Positions 1-12,500 of a stretch of DNA of 64,000 nucleotides are shown piece by piece. The DNA comes from Utricularia gibba (taxonomy: Eukaryota; Streptophyta; Magnoliopsida; Lamiales; Lentibulariaceae): NCBI GenBank assembly GCA_002189035.1, contig NEEC01000016.1, forward strand, positions 1,302,001 through 1,366,000, written 5' to 3'. The notes beneath the pieces are model-generated. The model worked only from the letters and a program-made list of their open reading frames with translations, had not been told where the DNA came from and did not search any database. Position 1 is the stretch's first letter. Each line of letters starts with the position of its first letter. A program made the position numbers and the translations under genes.

Positions 1-1319
1 TCGATCTGGCTCTGGTTCTAGTCCCATACGGTGGTCCGGATACACAAAATAGTATAATTTGAATGAAGGATGACATGTAGATAGCCAGCAAGTTCAATCA
101 AACAACTTGGAAACCATACTTTTAAATCGATGTTAGCTCCTAAGGAATGCTGAAAATATTCTGCAAAGAACAACCATTCTCGTACATTATCATGTTCATA
201 AGTACAGAAATTTAAGATTCTCATCTTTGACATTGTAACAACTCAGGCCCGCATTATCTAAAAGTGAATCATTTTTCAATATCTTGATGTCTAGTGCTAT
301 CATCCCAATTTTGGTTTGTTTATATTTTATAAAAGGAGAGGTACTCTCAAGGTACCTCACTCTTGAAGTGTTATGTGAGTTTCTGACTTTTCATGAAAAT
401 TGAACCTTAGTTTGACACTCAGACGCCTGGAGAATCATCTTGGTTTTGGCGTATTTGTCATTTATAAGGATGAAAGTGCTATCAATGGATGCTCGAACTA
501 CACTTAGGGTGCCCATCGGTGTGCCATGTGCTTGTGTTGTGATTGTGTAGCTCATTGAGTTGCTAAGATTGTTGTCACATTTATAGAAAAGAGCCTAAAT
601 TACAAAAGCTCACGCATGCACATCCCATGTGTGCTTCCCTAGTTATACTCCCTACGTGCTCCTAACCTCATATGGTCACTCTGCACCTTTATTTCTGTTG
701 CCATTCAACTTGCTATCTATAAGGATATGTAAGGGTCAGTCCTCCTTTTTACCCAAATTGTAACTTGCCAATATAACAACTTAGAAGAAAAAGGAAATGC
801 TAGATTATGGGTGGTGTCGAGTCTCCCTTACTTGGCACCATGACCATCGTGCTATCGTGCCCATGCACAGTCCATGCTACAGCCTCGGCTTGCCTTGGCC
901 TCACCCTCTTCCACTCATGACATCTCATCTTAGACTCTCATGGACTTTAACATAAGTCCTTTATCATGATGAATCAAATACCAAAAACTAATCAAAACCT
1001 CATGCACATATACACACTGTCTTAAATGATTTATCGATCCATCAAGATTTATGAGGCCTATCAAGAACAAGATCTTGATATACAGAAATTAGTCGAACAT
1101 ATTAAATATATAGAAGTTGGCATCAATTCTTGTTAGATCTAATACAATGAGCTCACAATTATTATTCTCAATTATTTTTGAATGTTGTAAGGTTGTTGCT
1201 GCTCTTTTATTCGTTTTAAAAATATGCAAGTTTGTGTGAATGTCCAGCACCTTGATTTTAATCCTATTTACTAATGCATGTCTACATGAATTTGTGATGT
1301 CGATGAGGATCATGGAAAA
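1..1319. other. Intergenic DNA, no gene recognised
   Basis: No open frame longer than about 75 codons is present and none resembles a known family. The base composition is mixed; a less AT-rich patch around 820-940 may be old repeat DNA. I see no splice-consistent coding series. Confidence 0.5.
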
Positions 1320-1379
1320 AGAGTTTGGGTCGAGGAAGAAGAAAAAGTCTTGATACTTGCTTTCAAATAGATAATTGCA

Positions 1380-2120
1380 TATAAGTGAAAGTGCGATAAT
1401 TCGTCTAAGCCCCGATATCTTGATGTATTGGAGGATATCTTGAAGAAAATATTACTAAGGGCTACCATTAAGGATAACCCTCACATTTCTTCTAAGTATA
1501 AGGTTTGGAAAAGAAATTTCAAAAAAGTACACAATTTTGTTTCAAGATCTAAAAATAACCTTGATTCAATCACGCATAAGATTGATGAGACTAAGGATCA
1601 TTGAGATGAGTTGTTAAAGGTACAATTTAATTAACCATCGATTTAAAATTATGTATACTAACTCGTAAAATTTTATTGCTTTCTTTTCTTTTGTATAGCA
1701 TGATAGGAAGACCTATATTGCTTTGAAAGATAAAGCTTTTCCCTACTATAATGATAAAGATCTTTGATAAAGATCTTGCAAATGGAAATGATACAATAGA
1801 TGCAACTGATGAAGGATTAAAGTATATTGCTGCCTCTTCGCCCAACCTTGCAAGTGAATTTGGATTTTCACCACATATGGAAACTGGTGCTAATCTTGAG
1901 GAGTCTCCTTTAACTTGTGATGAAAGTAGTAGGTCAAAGAATAGGAAAAAGTTGATAATATTGGGATAGAATGAAGGCTTTTGCGAAAAGAAACAATGAC
2001 TTATTCATGAATGCAATGCAGATGCTAATGATCGCAGAGATTGAAAGACAGAAGGCTCGTGACATAATTCATGGAATGGACCTTACTAAGGCCGAAAAGA
2101 TCATAATTTAAGCCAACCTT
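1380..2120 (+). pseudogene. Myb/SANT-like ORF of a PIF/Harbinger element, decayed
   Basis: Pieces in more than one frame read like the Myb/SANT-like protein that accompanies PIF/Harbinger transposases in plants. Near 1440-1510 the reading LLRATIKDNPHISSKYKVW matches the 'RATIK.NPH.NSK..VWK' signature. Near 1690-1960 the reading AFPYYND followed by IFDKDLANGND matches the 'FP.Y.DW..IFGKDRATG' part. In-frame stops and frame changes show that it is dead. The partner transposase lies just downstream on the opposite strand (2870-4000). Family assignment is by recalled motif similarity. Confidence 0.6.
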
Positions 2121-2869
2121 CTTAATGATCCAGCTCATGTGTCGTGCTTCATAAATTTGAATGAAGAATATAGTGAAGATTACTTAAAAGACATTGCTTT
2201 CTATTTGTTATGTTATGACTACTTTGTATATTAGACTGATCTTTTGTTTGGAGTAAGTATTCCCCTTGGTCTAGTTAACTACAGAATATTAAACTATGTA
2301 ATTGTCATGTTTCCTAATATTTCTATTATGATCCGTTGTGATTTAGAAAATTTGGATGACTACATCAAAAGTTATGTTTAATTTCCTATGGGTGTGTTTA
2401 GTAGAAAGTATAAAGTGGGATAATTAAATGGGAAAAGAAAAACAAAATGTTTGATATGTAGGATAAATTATACTCTAGATAATTTATCTCATGAATAAGG
2501 GATAAAATAATGGGAGGGGAGGGGTTGGGATAAAATAAATTGCCCTTTGAGAACATGATCAAATCATAAGATGACTACAACGTTTCATGGTTTTACAATT
2601 GTAATGTGTGGCATTCCCATGATCCAGTAATCGAAACGCTCAATAACGCATAAAAAAAGTCTACAAATGCAAAGTTATAAAATTCTATATAAGACAACAA
2701 GTTCATGACTTAAAGCAATAGTAGGGGTTTAACATTTGAAACTAGGCATTCAACCATTCTTCATACATTGTAGTAGCAAGATGATGATTTCAAGCAGGGG
2801 TAGATTCAATATCAATGTAATCTTCACCTTTTTCATTCACCTCTGGACAATCTTCCTAGACTTTAGCCT

Positions 2870-4000
2870 CTATTGGATTGTGCTCCATTTCACGACGTAT
2901 GAAATTATGAAGTAAGGCATATGCGATGATCATTCTCGTTTTTGTTTGGATAGCATAGAAGGATGGACTTGGTAAATACCCCATCACTTTTTCATTATTC
3001 CTTATGCCCTCTCAATTATGTTTTTTGCCTTCGCATGTCACATGTTGTAATATTTCTTTTCGTTTTGTAGTACTTCTGTTCCAGACCCACATTCCTTTAG
3101 ATGGTAGCGTACACCATGATATGGGGTTAGAAGCCTCTAAAAAAAGAATCATACATAGATCCACTTAAATGATCACATTTTTCCAAAAAATTGTAGCTTG
3201 TTTTATGTAAAAATGACTGTTGGTCATCATGTAGTTTGAAATTTGATCAAGTTAACAAGAAAAAGAATAACTTGATCACATAATCATCCATAACAAAGAG
3301 TATCAAAACTCACATACAATTAATAGAAAAACAAAGGCAACAATCAAGTAAATAGAATATACAAGTTTATATACACCATGCATCAAAAGCAACAATATAA
3401 AAAATGATGTAAATTCAGAATCTGCCCATTTTTTGAACAAGTTTTCCAAGCTTATAATATGCTCAGTTTTGCAAAATGAGATGTACTTGAAATAATCATA
3501 AAAATAATCACATTACCTATACGAACACGAAAACTTAGATTCCAAGTAATACATGACACAGAACACGCTTGTCTGCAGCCGAACCTTCCCAACCGACAAG
3601 TATGTATATAAAGTTCATTTTCTCATTGCAAATCCCTAGAACGTTGGTTAATATTGCACCTTTATAACTTCTATAACGCCTTTTTTTAGACTATTTAACT
3701 GCAATATCTATAAAAGTTTCATCTAAAGCCTCTAAACAATTTTCAAAATATTTCAAAGGAGTTTCGCCAATTATGGGTTTTAGTTTCACCAACATAATAT
3801 CATGTAATCTCATAATACACTGAAGTACGGAGTTAACATACTTGCTAATTGTCTCAGTAGACCTTTTAAAATCGAACTTAAGAACTCTCATTTTCTTGTG
3901 ATGACTTAGGACACCAAGGAAAATGGCTACTTTTTCAGACATTGCAACATATTTCAATGACTTCAATCCACCACAAATAGATAATAAAACACATAGACAC
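2870..4000 (-). pseudogene. PIF/Harbinger transposase remnant (copy 1)
   Basis: Read on the minus strand, 3966-3691 encodes a helical N-terminal part (EKVAIFLGVLSHHKK, then FKRSTETISKYVN) followed by NCLEALDETFIDIAV, which aligns with the first catalytic-Asp motif of Harbinger DDE nucleases (usual form 'GA.DGT.I'). Around 3100-3010 the minus strand reads YHL then HAKAKNIIERA, and at 2938-2881 it reads IIAYALLHNFIRRE, the C-terminal 'RH...RN.IER.FG' and 'LHNFIR' motifs. Stops and frameshifts separate these blocks, so the gene is dead. The N-terminal part closely resembles copy 3 at 53.8 kb. Confidence 0.75.
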
Positions 4001-4099
4001 TTGAAAAATCTTCACTGATCCTAAGATTTTCAAGAGAAGCATCTCGACGATCACTAAGTAAGTCTCTCAAATATGCAATTTCTCTAGGAATCCTTTCTT

Positions 4100-5460
4100 T
4101 CATAGAATAAGTGATTCAGGCTCTAGCATTTTGACGTAACTTCCTAACCCAAAACCAAGAAAATGATTCGGGCTCTAGCATTAAAAACATTTGGATCCAT
4201 CGATAGTATAATTAATCAAATTCTTGTGACAAAAAAAAAACTTCCAATTACCAAATTTAAGCACTAAGTTGAAAACATGAAAACACTATCAAATTTAGGC
4301 AAGTAACTTGAAAGAATTAATCCAACAAATTTAACATATGCTAATTACATTGAACAGAAACTTCTAACATAAAAAAGTGCACGAATCCCATACCTGAGGG
4401 ATATTGGGCGAATTCAACTAAATTTTAGAAAAGTAAGCAGCAAACCTGAGAGGAAACAAGATAGATACATTGCACGCAACTTTTCCCCAAAAGCGTAGCA
4501 AGAATCGACATTCCAATCGACCAATTCAAAGATCTAGGTTTTTTATGTGAAATTGTGAGAAGAACTGATGCTTTTATTTTTCAGGTTTTTAATTAAATAG
4601 AAATTATAAAAATAAGGATAAAATTGTAAACACACTATGAGATATTAGAAAGTCTAGAGGTGCAAGTCTCCACACCCGAATCTCATACTTGAGGGATATT
4701 AAAGTCCTTTTTTAAAAACCCATGGGGTACACATCCTTCATACCAAACACTAGATTTGAAGTCCAATCCCTCCAAAATAACTCAAATCCCTCGTACCAAA
4801 TGCAATCTAGGTACATCGCACTTTCCATTATTTGAGCATATCCAATTTGGAACATAGGATTATTTTTATTTTTCTTTAGCCTAGTATTGGGAACATACAG
4901 AGTTCTAGTTGGTTTATATCATGAAAACCAAATTTTTCTAAAAGTTTCTCAGTATAAGGACTTTTGAGTCATGAGAAACCATTCTTCATTTTTCACGATT
5001 TTGATTCCTAGTATGTAGCTAGTTTCATTCATGTCCTTCATCTCGAATTTTGAGAGCTCTGTTGACAAAATACATATATATAAAATATGAAGTGGCAAAA
5101 TGCCTCAATTATATACAATATTAGCGAAATACATATTTTTTGATAACTTTAATTCCTGCAGCTGAAAAAGCGAAAGTAGGGAGTAATAGATCCCTCTTTC
5201 ATCTTCAACATAAGCAACTCGAATTTCACAGCTAGCCAACTTGATTGATTTTCCTGATGCAAACCCACCAATCACTTGTGTAGCAGCGATTTTGAATGAC
5301 TTTTTTAATAAAAATTCAAATACTTTCAATCTTAGTTATTTTACAAATAATTTTTTCTGAAATATAGATTTTTCTAATTTTATAATATCCATTCCTCTCA
5401 TTTTATCAAGTCTATCAATGGGTTACCGTACAATAGGCACTTACCATTCACATAATGTTG
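4100..5460. other. AT-rich intergenic DNA, no gene
   Basis: No coding region is supported. Stretches such as ACCAAACACTAG near 4744 and ACCAAATGCAATCTAG near 4796 resemble Harbinger/Tourist-type termini and may mark the outer end of the element that holds copy 1, but I could not establish a matching pair with a target duplication. Confidence 0.4.
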
Positions 5461-5464
5461 CGTG

Positions 5465-6720
5465 TCATTTCCTCAACAAATTTTAAATATTTATAAAACG
5501 CAAAACACAAAAGGCGTAGTACGAGTATCGATCTCAAGGAGTTGTTTTTCGTGAAAAGTGTTTGCAAGAAACTTTAAAAAATATCACGATTTTGCAAAAG
5601 GGGTTTTAGAGATGCAGGAATAAATGTTACAACCTAAGTAATGAGCCTTAACTACGGAATGCAGTTCCTTAGAATGAGATTCTGTCTCCTTCCTTTGTCC
5701 ATCCTTGCCTCGGTTTCCACTGATTTCTTCCGAATAGCTGATTATAGGAGCAATGAATAGTCTAATCTCCCTTACAATCTGATTGACAAGGAGGCACGGG
5801 AATAGCCTCATGTGATTCCCCTTGGACGATTAGGAAGACAAGAGCCTTCGATTGCCTTCAAAACCGATTGTGCGCGTGTGCCCAGCTGTTATCAATGGTC
5901 AGTGGCAAATCCGAGGTCACAACATGTCCACTGTCGCGATACCTAGGCCACTAACAATTCGCTACTTTCCTCGAATCAGCAATGTTGGAATTGATGCTTT
6001 TTACCTTGATCTTCACCAAAATCCACGAGGAATGGCATGTTACTCAAAGACCTTGACTAAGAGTCGTTACATAAAGACTACAACAAAGCACGTGGAAGTA
6101 TACAGAATCCGAATTGAATTCAGCGAAGAATCGAGTGTATTGCTCAAAACTTAGAAGGAAACTTCATCTACTTCCCAGAAACTAAAGGTTTTTAGCCACA
6201 AAGGATCATGAAAACATGAATGAAATTAGAAACTAAGTGTTACTCCTTGAGAGGAGGAAGAACCTAAAAGTTCTAAGTACAAAGAGAAAATGTCAAAAGC
6301 TCCAAACTAAGTGTTCCAAGTGGCTTTTATACTACTCCGCACGTGCATTAACTCTTTTGGATCCCCTTCTCATCATCCCTTCTGTCTTGCGTGCGCCAGC
6401 AACTTTCCTTTGCATGCAAGTTAGCGCCCAATCATTACTACAAACTTTGATATAACGTAAGTCAAGGGCCTTGACCAGTGTCAATCTTCCGCCCACAATT
6501 GTTCCAAGTTGCGTACAAGGCACAAAAAGTCAAACTCTGACCACCTGCAATACTCCTGCGACATTCCACGACAGTCTACTGACATGTTTCGGTCAAAGTA
6601 TGAGAAAAAAGACAGAAAATATATACAAAATAGGAAAATATGAATTTTCTAATAAAAATCAAATACTTAATAATAAGACTCTTAATTTAGGCGATTTAAT
6701 ACTAGATTAACACCTAATAA
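5465..6720. repeat. Unclassified dispersed-repeat-like segment
   Basis: This segment has a higher GC content than its flanks. It carries a string near 5518-5540 (GTACGAGTATCGATCTCAAG) of a kind I associate with dispersed plant repeats. The longest open frame (5852-6154, 100 codons) matches nothing I recognise and lacks coding character. Class is unknown. Confidence 0.3.
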
Positions 6721-7241
6721 TACCTAATAAATAACTAGAAAATGTCACTTAACACATAAGTTAGTAAAAAACATATATTTTGTGAACATGTATATGTAAA
6801 ACATGTATTTTGCAAACATTATCACAACGTTAGGTATTTTACCAATAACTTTTTATAAAATATGTATTTTATTAATTTTCTCGAATTTTGAGGTTAAGAA
6901 TTTCTTGATCTTTAGTACAATGTCTAGATTCGACCCAACGATCAACATATCATTCATATAAAATGTTATGATCACACATTGAACAATAATAGAACCAATA
7001 CATAACAAGATTCAGTTACATGTCATGGAGAAGATACTTATTAACAATTACAAGAAACATGTAATACTTAGACTTATAAAAATTGAAGATAATCATACTT
7101 GGGGACCCTTATATATTATATGCATATTTTTCAAAATACCCATTGTCAAGTACCCATATAATGCCATAAACTTCTTTTATAGTTCATTATATTGATATTA
7201 TATTACGCGCTTACTTATGCTAACATCTATCCTACTTTTCG

Positions 7242-7411
7242 GAGAATGATTCTGATCTAGTTCATGGCCTATTAGAAGCCGAAGGTGCTCTGGTGGGATC
7301 TTCACAGATAGAAAAAGATTGCAATCGGTTTGATAATGATCGAGTTACATTGCTTCTTCGGCCCGAACCGAGGAATCTCTTATATATGATGCCCCAAGGA
7401 TCTGACTTATA
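7242..7411 (+). pseudogene. ycf2: Nuclear copy of plastid ycf2 fragment (NUPT)
   Basis: The forward reading from 7248 gives [19 protein letters not shown] followed by [20 protein letters not shown] and then PRN. This is a C-terminal part of the chloroplast Ycf2 protein as I recall it. The match stops abruptly near 7411, where the frame runs into a stop. Only about 55 codons are present and the flanks are ordinary nuclear AT-rich DNA, so this is a short insertion of plastid DNA with no function expected. Confidence 0.75.
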
Positions 7412-7419
7412 GGCGGAAT

Positions 7420-8370
7420 TGGCTTTAGTAACACTAGAGATGAATTACTCACCCTATTTCTTCACAGCGTCGCCTCTTAGAGTAGACCAATCTCATCTTT
7501 CAAATGGGCTTCCTCCCCATATATGGACTGAATAATACCCTAAACAAGGAAAAGAAAAAAAATAATATCAATGCATGGTTAGTTCATAAGAGCTACCTTG
7601 CTATCACTACTCTCAATGTAAGTTTCATATGCTTTTCACAAGATCAAAAGATGCTTTCAATGCATGGTAGTCTAGTATATGGCCTCAAATATATCCTTTG
7701 TTGAGGTGTTGAGCTTGTGCACCATTTACAAAAGTTAGAGAAACTAGAGTCATATGAGAGAACACGCTTTCAATGTCGATTGGCCCATAGTGCATGTTAG
7801 AACGTTCAGCAGCTCTAACAAGACAATACTTGATATATACTACAAGTGCATATTTTTGGTAATAACTTACACGAACATGAAAAAAATGAGAAATAACAAC
7901 AGTAGACATTAATGGTTACATATATTATATATGGCTAGAGCATTAATAAGTAAAACCCTTGCCAATTATTCGAAGCCCTCAATACTGTAATCTTTCATAT
8001 AAATCAAGAAGCCACCGTAAGTACATGTGATATAGCAACATAGAAAACCAATCTAAGGATATTCAATCGTAGAAATATTTATACTAACATGGCGTTACCT
8101 TCACCATTTGGGATTGATACAAAACATTAAATATAACACAAACATATGGGTAAAATGCATAGGAAAATTTATTTATTTGATATTTTACAAAGTGTTGATT
8201 AAATGACAAACAAATTTTTATTAGGAAGTATTTAGCCCATTTACCTAAGGAGGGAGGGAGAGGTGTTCCGTACCAGAAGTTACCTATATGTATGTGTACG
8301 GGACATGTAAGCGGAAATACAGCGCCAGACTCATTAATGCCGCCTTTATGTTGGGAGAAAAGTACTGCAA
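7420..8370. other. AT-rich intergenic DNA, no gene
   Basis: Only short open frames are present, with no family resemblance. No RNA gene was recognised. The stretch separates the plastid fragment from the inverted-repeat element that starts near 8376. Confidence 0.4.
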
Positions 8371-8375
8371 GCTCC

Positions 8376-9080
8376 CATCGGCTAATTTTTAAAACTACCC
8401 ACTGTTATCATACCTGTTTACAAAATTATCCACTATGTGTATTAGGTGTATTGTGTGTATATAAATTTCCAAAATCACCCTTTGCTTAATGTATAAGTAA
8501 AAATTATATTATAAATATTATAATTTATATTTTCATAATACTTAATAATGATTTTCAGTAAAATGTTTTTACTGAAAATCATCATATAAAACCAACTCAT
8601 TTTTATAATAAACAATACTTTTTAAATAATATTAATACTAATAATATAGATATTATAAGATCAAAATAATTTTTGATCTAAAACCAACTGGTTTTTATAA
8701 TAAATAATACTTTTTAAATAATTTTAATACTAATAATATATATTTTATAAGATCAAAATAATTTCTAAATTAAAATCAAATCGTTTTTATAATAAACAAT
8801 ACTTTTAAAATAATTTTAATACTAATAATATACATTTCATAAAATCAAAATAATTTCTGAAAAAATATAAAAAATTATTTACTAAAAATATTTTATTTAA
8901 AATCATTATCAAGTATTATAAAAATACAAATTATAATATTTATGATATAATATTTACATACACATTAAAAAGTGGATAATTTCGTAAAATTACATACACA
9001 CACTACACCACATTATACACAGTGGTTACTTTTACAAATAGGTTTGATAACATTGGGTAGTTTTACAATTAACTGCCGTC
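8376..9080. mobile_element. Non-autonomous element with about 200-bp terminal inverted repeats
   Basis: The left arm (about 8376-8580) and the reverse complement of the right arm (about 8870-9080) align over roughly 200 bp. Shared blocks include TAAAACTACCCA, TGTTATCA, AAATTATCCACT, and TAATATTATAATTT followed by TAATACTT and ATAATGATTTT. No coding capacity is present. Between the arms is a perfect 14-bp hairpin (GATTTTCAGTAAAA at about 8552-8565 and its complement ending near 8582) and three tandem 92-bp units. Long arms without a transposase suggest a Mutator-like or foldback-type non-autonomous element; I could not fix a target duplication. Confidence 0.75.
8588..8860. repeat. Three tandem 92-bp units inside the inverted-repeat element
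   Basis: Units begin at about 8588, 8680 and 8772, each opening with AAAACCAACT or a close variant. Each continues through TTTTTATAATAAACAATACTTTT-like sequence, then a TTAATACTAATAATATA block, and ends with ATCAAAATAATTT. The exact 92-bp spacing between the three starts is directly visible. The third unit is the most diverged at its start. Confidence 0.85.
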
Positions 9081-9577
9081 GGCGCCCCACTGAGTAGGTG
9101 CTGCGTTGCAAGCAATAAATCCGACGGATCCCAGGGACCATGCTCTGCTCTGCCGCTGAGCTATGAATGCGAACCCCCCGCCCCTGTAACTTTTTGGGTG
9201 CGTATCTTAGAAAAAATGGAGTTCTGAGTGGGTTCCGACACAGACCCAAGCCACAAAGTTTGACCCGCAATCACGTGGAGCATGCCCACCGGATCCGGGT
9301 CTCAACCGGCTTTTGGACGGTCGGCGGCATCAAACTTCAACTGAGGTGTTCGGGTTTTCACTGTTAAGAAGAGGCTCTACACTTACAGCGGCACGAGTAG
9401 AAAGAGAAAAAACGCGGTTCGACTGGGTGCAACCCACCAAACCCAATTTACGGAAGGAGTTTTTTGATGATCACGGGAGCTCAATATGGTCGTCGATTTG
9501 GGGAGATATGGGTCATGCTTGTTCATGGTGGTGTTTGAGTTTGTGGGGGACGGTTTGGGGATTGTTCTCTAGGGTTT

Positions 9578-12500
9578 ATGATGGAGAATATAGAGACATT
9601 GTTAGCTGCAGCTGCCGCTTTTAACGATGACGAGGCTACTCTTTCTAACGCGTTAGATGTGGGCTCTCGAAATTCTGAATCTTCTCCGGGGATCCAGGAG
9701 GTTTCTGGTCCCTCGATGCTGAATTCTGATGATAATCAGCTGAAGCCGTCGATATCTGCACCTCCTCCAGCTCAGGCGGCGGTGTCTTCTGCTGCTGTGC
9801 CAACGGACGGAGCTGGAGCGAAGAAGAGAAGAGGGCGCCCCCAAAAGGGCAGATGGCGGTGAATACTCCACCTCCGAAAAGAATAATAGTTGAAGACGAG
9901 GAGGAAGACGTCTGCTTCATCTGCTTTGACGGGGGGTCGCTGGTACTATGTGATCGCAAGTAAGCATTGTGCAATCATGGTTGTTGACTGCTAATAATTT
10001 GTGTATTGCTTATATTTCTCAATGGTAACTGTTTTCAATGATAAATTTGCTTCATGTTTCACCCTTAAGGGGCTGCCCCAAGGCATACCATCCAGCCTGC
10101 ATTAAGCGAGATGAAGAATTTTTCAAGTCCAACGCAAAATGGATCTGCGGTAATTTTTTCTATTTTTTCATGTTCTGTTGGTAGTCGCGGGTATACCTTC
10201 AATTCGAAAATCTCTTCTTGAATATTCTAGTGGATGTGTTCAATTTGGGAAGGTGATTTTATCCGCGCTAATGATTTTCGGATCACCAGTAAATGCTATT
10301 CATATGATATCTTGCACGCATGATTTTAAGCAAGATATTTGTTTAATATCCGTGGGTGTCACTCACAGAGAATTATAAATGCTGTCCATCTATGTTGCTT
10401 GTCTTGCAGGTTGGCACATTTGCAGTGTCTGTCTTAAGGCCTCGCATTATATTTGCTACACTTGCACTTATTCTCTGTGCAAGGGATGCACTAAAGATAC
10501 GGACTACTTGTCTGTAAGAGGAAACAAGGGGTTTTGCACAACGTGCATGAAAACCATAATGCTGATTGAGAAAAAAGAACAAGCAAACATTGAATCGGTA
10601 ATGAAGGTTTTGATTGACATTGCCATTGTATGGTGTTGCCTAAAATTTTGTTACGCTGTTCTTTGGCATGAGTGAAATTAGCTGCCTGATGATGTGCATT
10701 CAACCAATTTATGTATTGACACATACCTATCCAGGATCCCTTTGATGATTTTCGCGTTTCTGGCTTCAGCATAATCACGTAGTGAATCCTAGATCTTCCT
10801 TTTTCTTAAGCATGACTTGCTTCAGATGTATGTGGAGTTATTCTATTTTTTCCCTTCAGTCAGAATTTCTGTGTGCAGATTCAAGTTGATTTTGATGACA
10901 AAACAAGCTGGGAGTATTTGTTCAAAATGTACTGGGTGCGCTTGAAGGAAAAGTTATCGTTGTCACTGACTGATCTAGAACATGCTAAAAAGCCATGCAA
11001 TCCAGTGGTTTCTTTGTCTTCTAGGCAGCAGGTAAGTCATGTGCATCGTACTGCAATTGATGTAAGAAGTTCTATTTCACATGTTAGCGGAGAACATTTG
11101 GAGTTGAATAAACCTCCCGTGCAATCAATGCATGATGTTGATGAATTGAGGATAAAACCCTCAAGCTCGGTTGATGGTGTCAAGAAGCAAAGACTGAATG
11201 GGGAATATGCCCCAACTCGCCAAAGTGAATGTGCGAGTTCAACATACTTGAAGATGAGTGATTCCCATCTGGATTTTAATTTGCGGCAGATTGATGAGTC
11301 AAGGACAGATATCTCTTCTTCCAGTAGTCATTTAGAGAAATTAAATGACACAAAACTCAAAATGGATAATGAAGCAGCTCAGCTGCCGAATGACAAGGGT
11401 GGTGAATGGGCTTCTAAAGACCTACTGGAATTTCTGGGACATGTGAAAGGTGGAGATTTGTCAGCTATGTCACAGTTTGATATTCAAACGCTGGTGCTTG
11501 AGTACGTAAAAAGGAATCACCTTCGGGATCCTCTTCAAAAAAGTCAAATTATATGTGATTCAAGGCTGAGAAATTTATTTGGGAAACCACGTGTTGGGCA
11601 CTTTGAGATGCTGAAGCTTTTAGAGTATCATGTTCTCGTTAAAGATAATTCCCTGAAGAACCGTGTAGTTCCTGCAGGGCTTGTTGGGTTGGGTGCAAGT
11701 GACAACGAGGCTAATGAGCATATCCAGGACTCATCTTTTTCAGTTAACATTAGAAAGCAGAAATCACATAGAAAGAGTGGAGACAGGGGTCCTATGGCTG
11801 ATTCAAATGAATATGCAGCAATTGACACGCATAACATCAATTTAATTTATCTGCGACGCAATTTGGTGGAGAATCTTAGTAAAGATCAGAATGATTTTAA
11901 TGCTAAAGTCATTGATTCTATAGTCAGAATTCGCATTGCAACCAGTGATCAGAAGCAAGAGGTGTATAGGCTAGTCCGAGTTGTAGGTATGGTATTTATG
12001 CTCAAAAAATTGAAAGTTTTCGATTTAGATAACATAACATATTTGGTGTACATTAACATATTTAGATCTGTTTATCCCTGCAACTCAGGAGCTAGTGAGG
12101 CGCCTGAGTCCTACAAAATTGGAGATAGGACTGTTGGTGTGATGCTTGAAGTATTAAATTTAGATAAGAAGGAGCTGGTATCAATTGATGCAATCTCTAA
12201 CCAGGATTTTACAGAGGTAACTGGAGATGCTAAAGCCTTCAGCTTGTAGTTGTTTGTGATTGTTGTTGTTTTTTATTCTTTTCCTCTCGTTTTTAGAGAC
12301 TGCCTAAAGAACCCTTTATTCTTTTCCTCTCGTTTTATCAGCTGCAGTGGTGGAATATGACTAGTGTTAGGCTCCACACTGTTTTGCTCATTTGAACAGC
12401 AGAAATGCATGATTGCGTAGTCACAAATCAAGAGCTTTTCATAGTTTTTCCCATTATTCGGTGGTGCTACATCATTGTCAACTTTTAAATTCAGGATGAA

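Noticed and set aside
5852-6154. 100-codon open frame
   Set aside because: No family resemblance, no splice partner, and it lies in repeat-like DNA.
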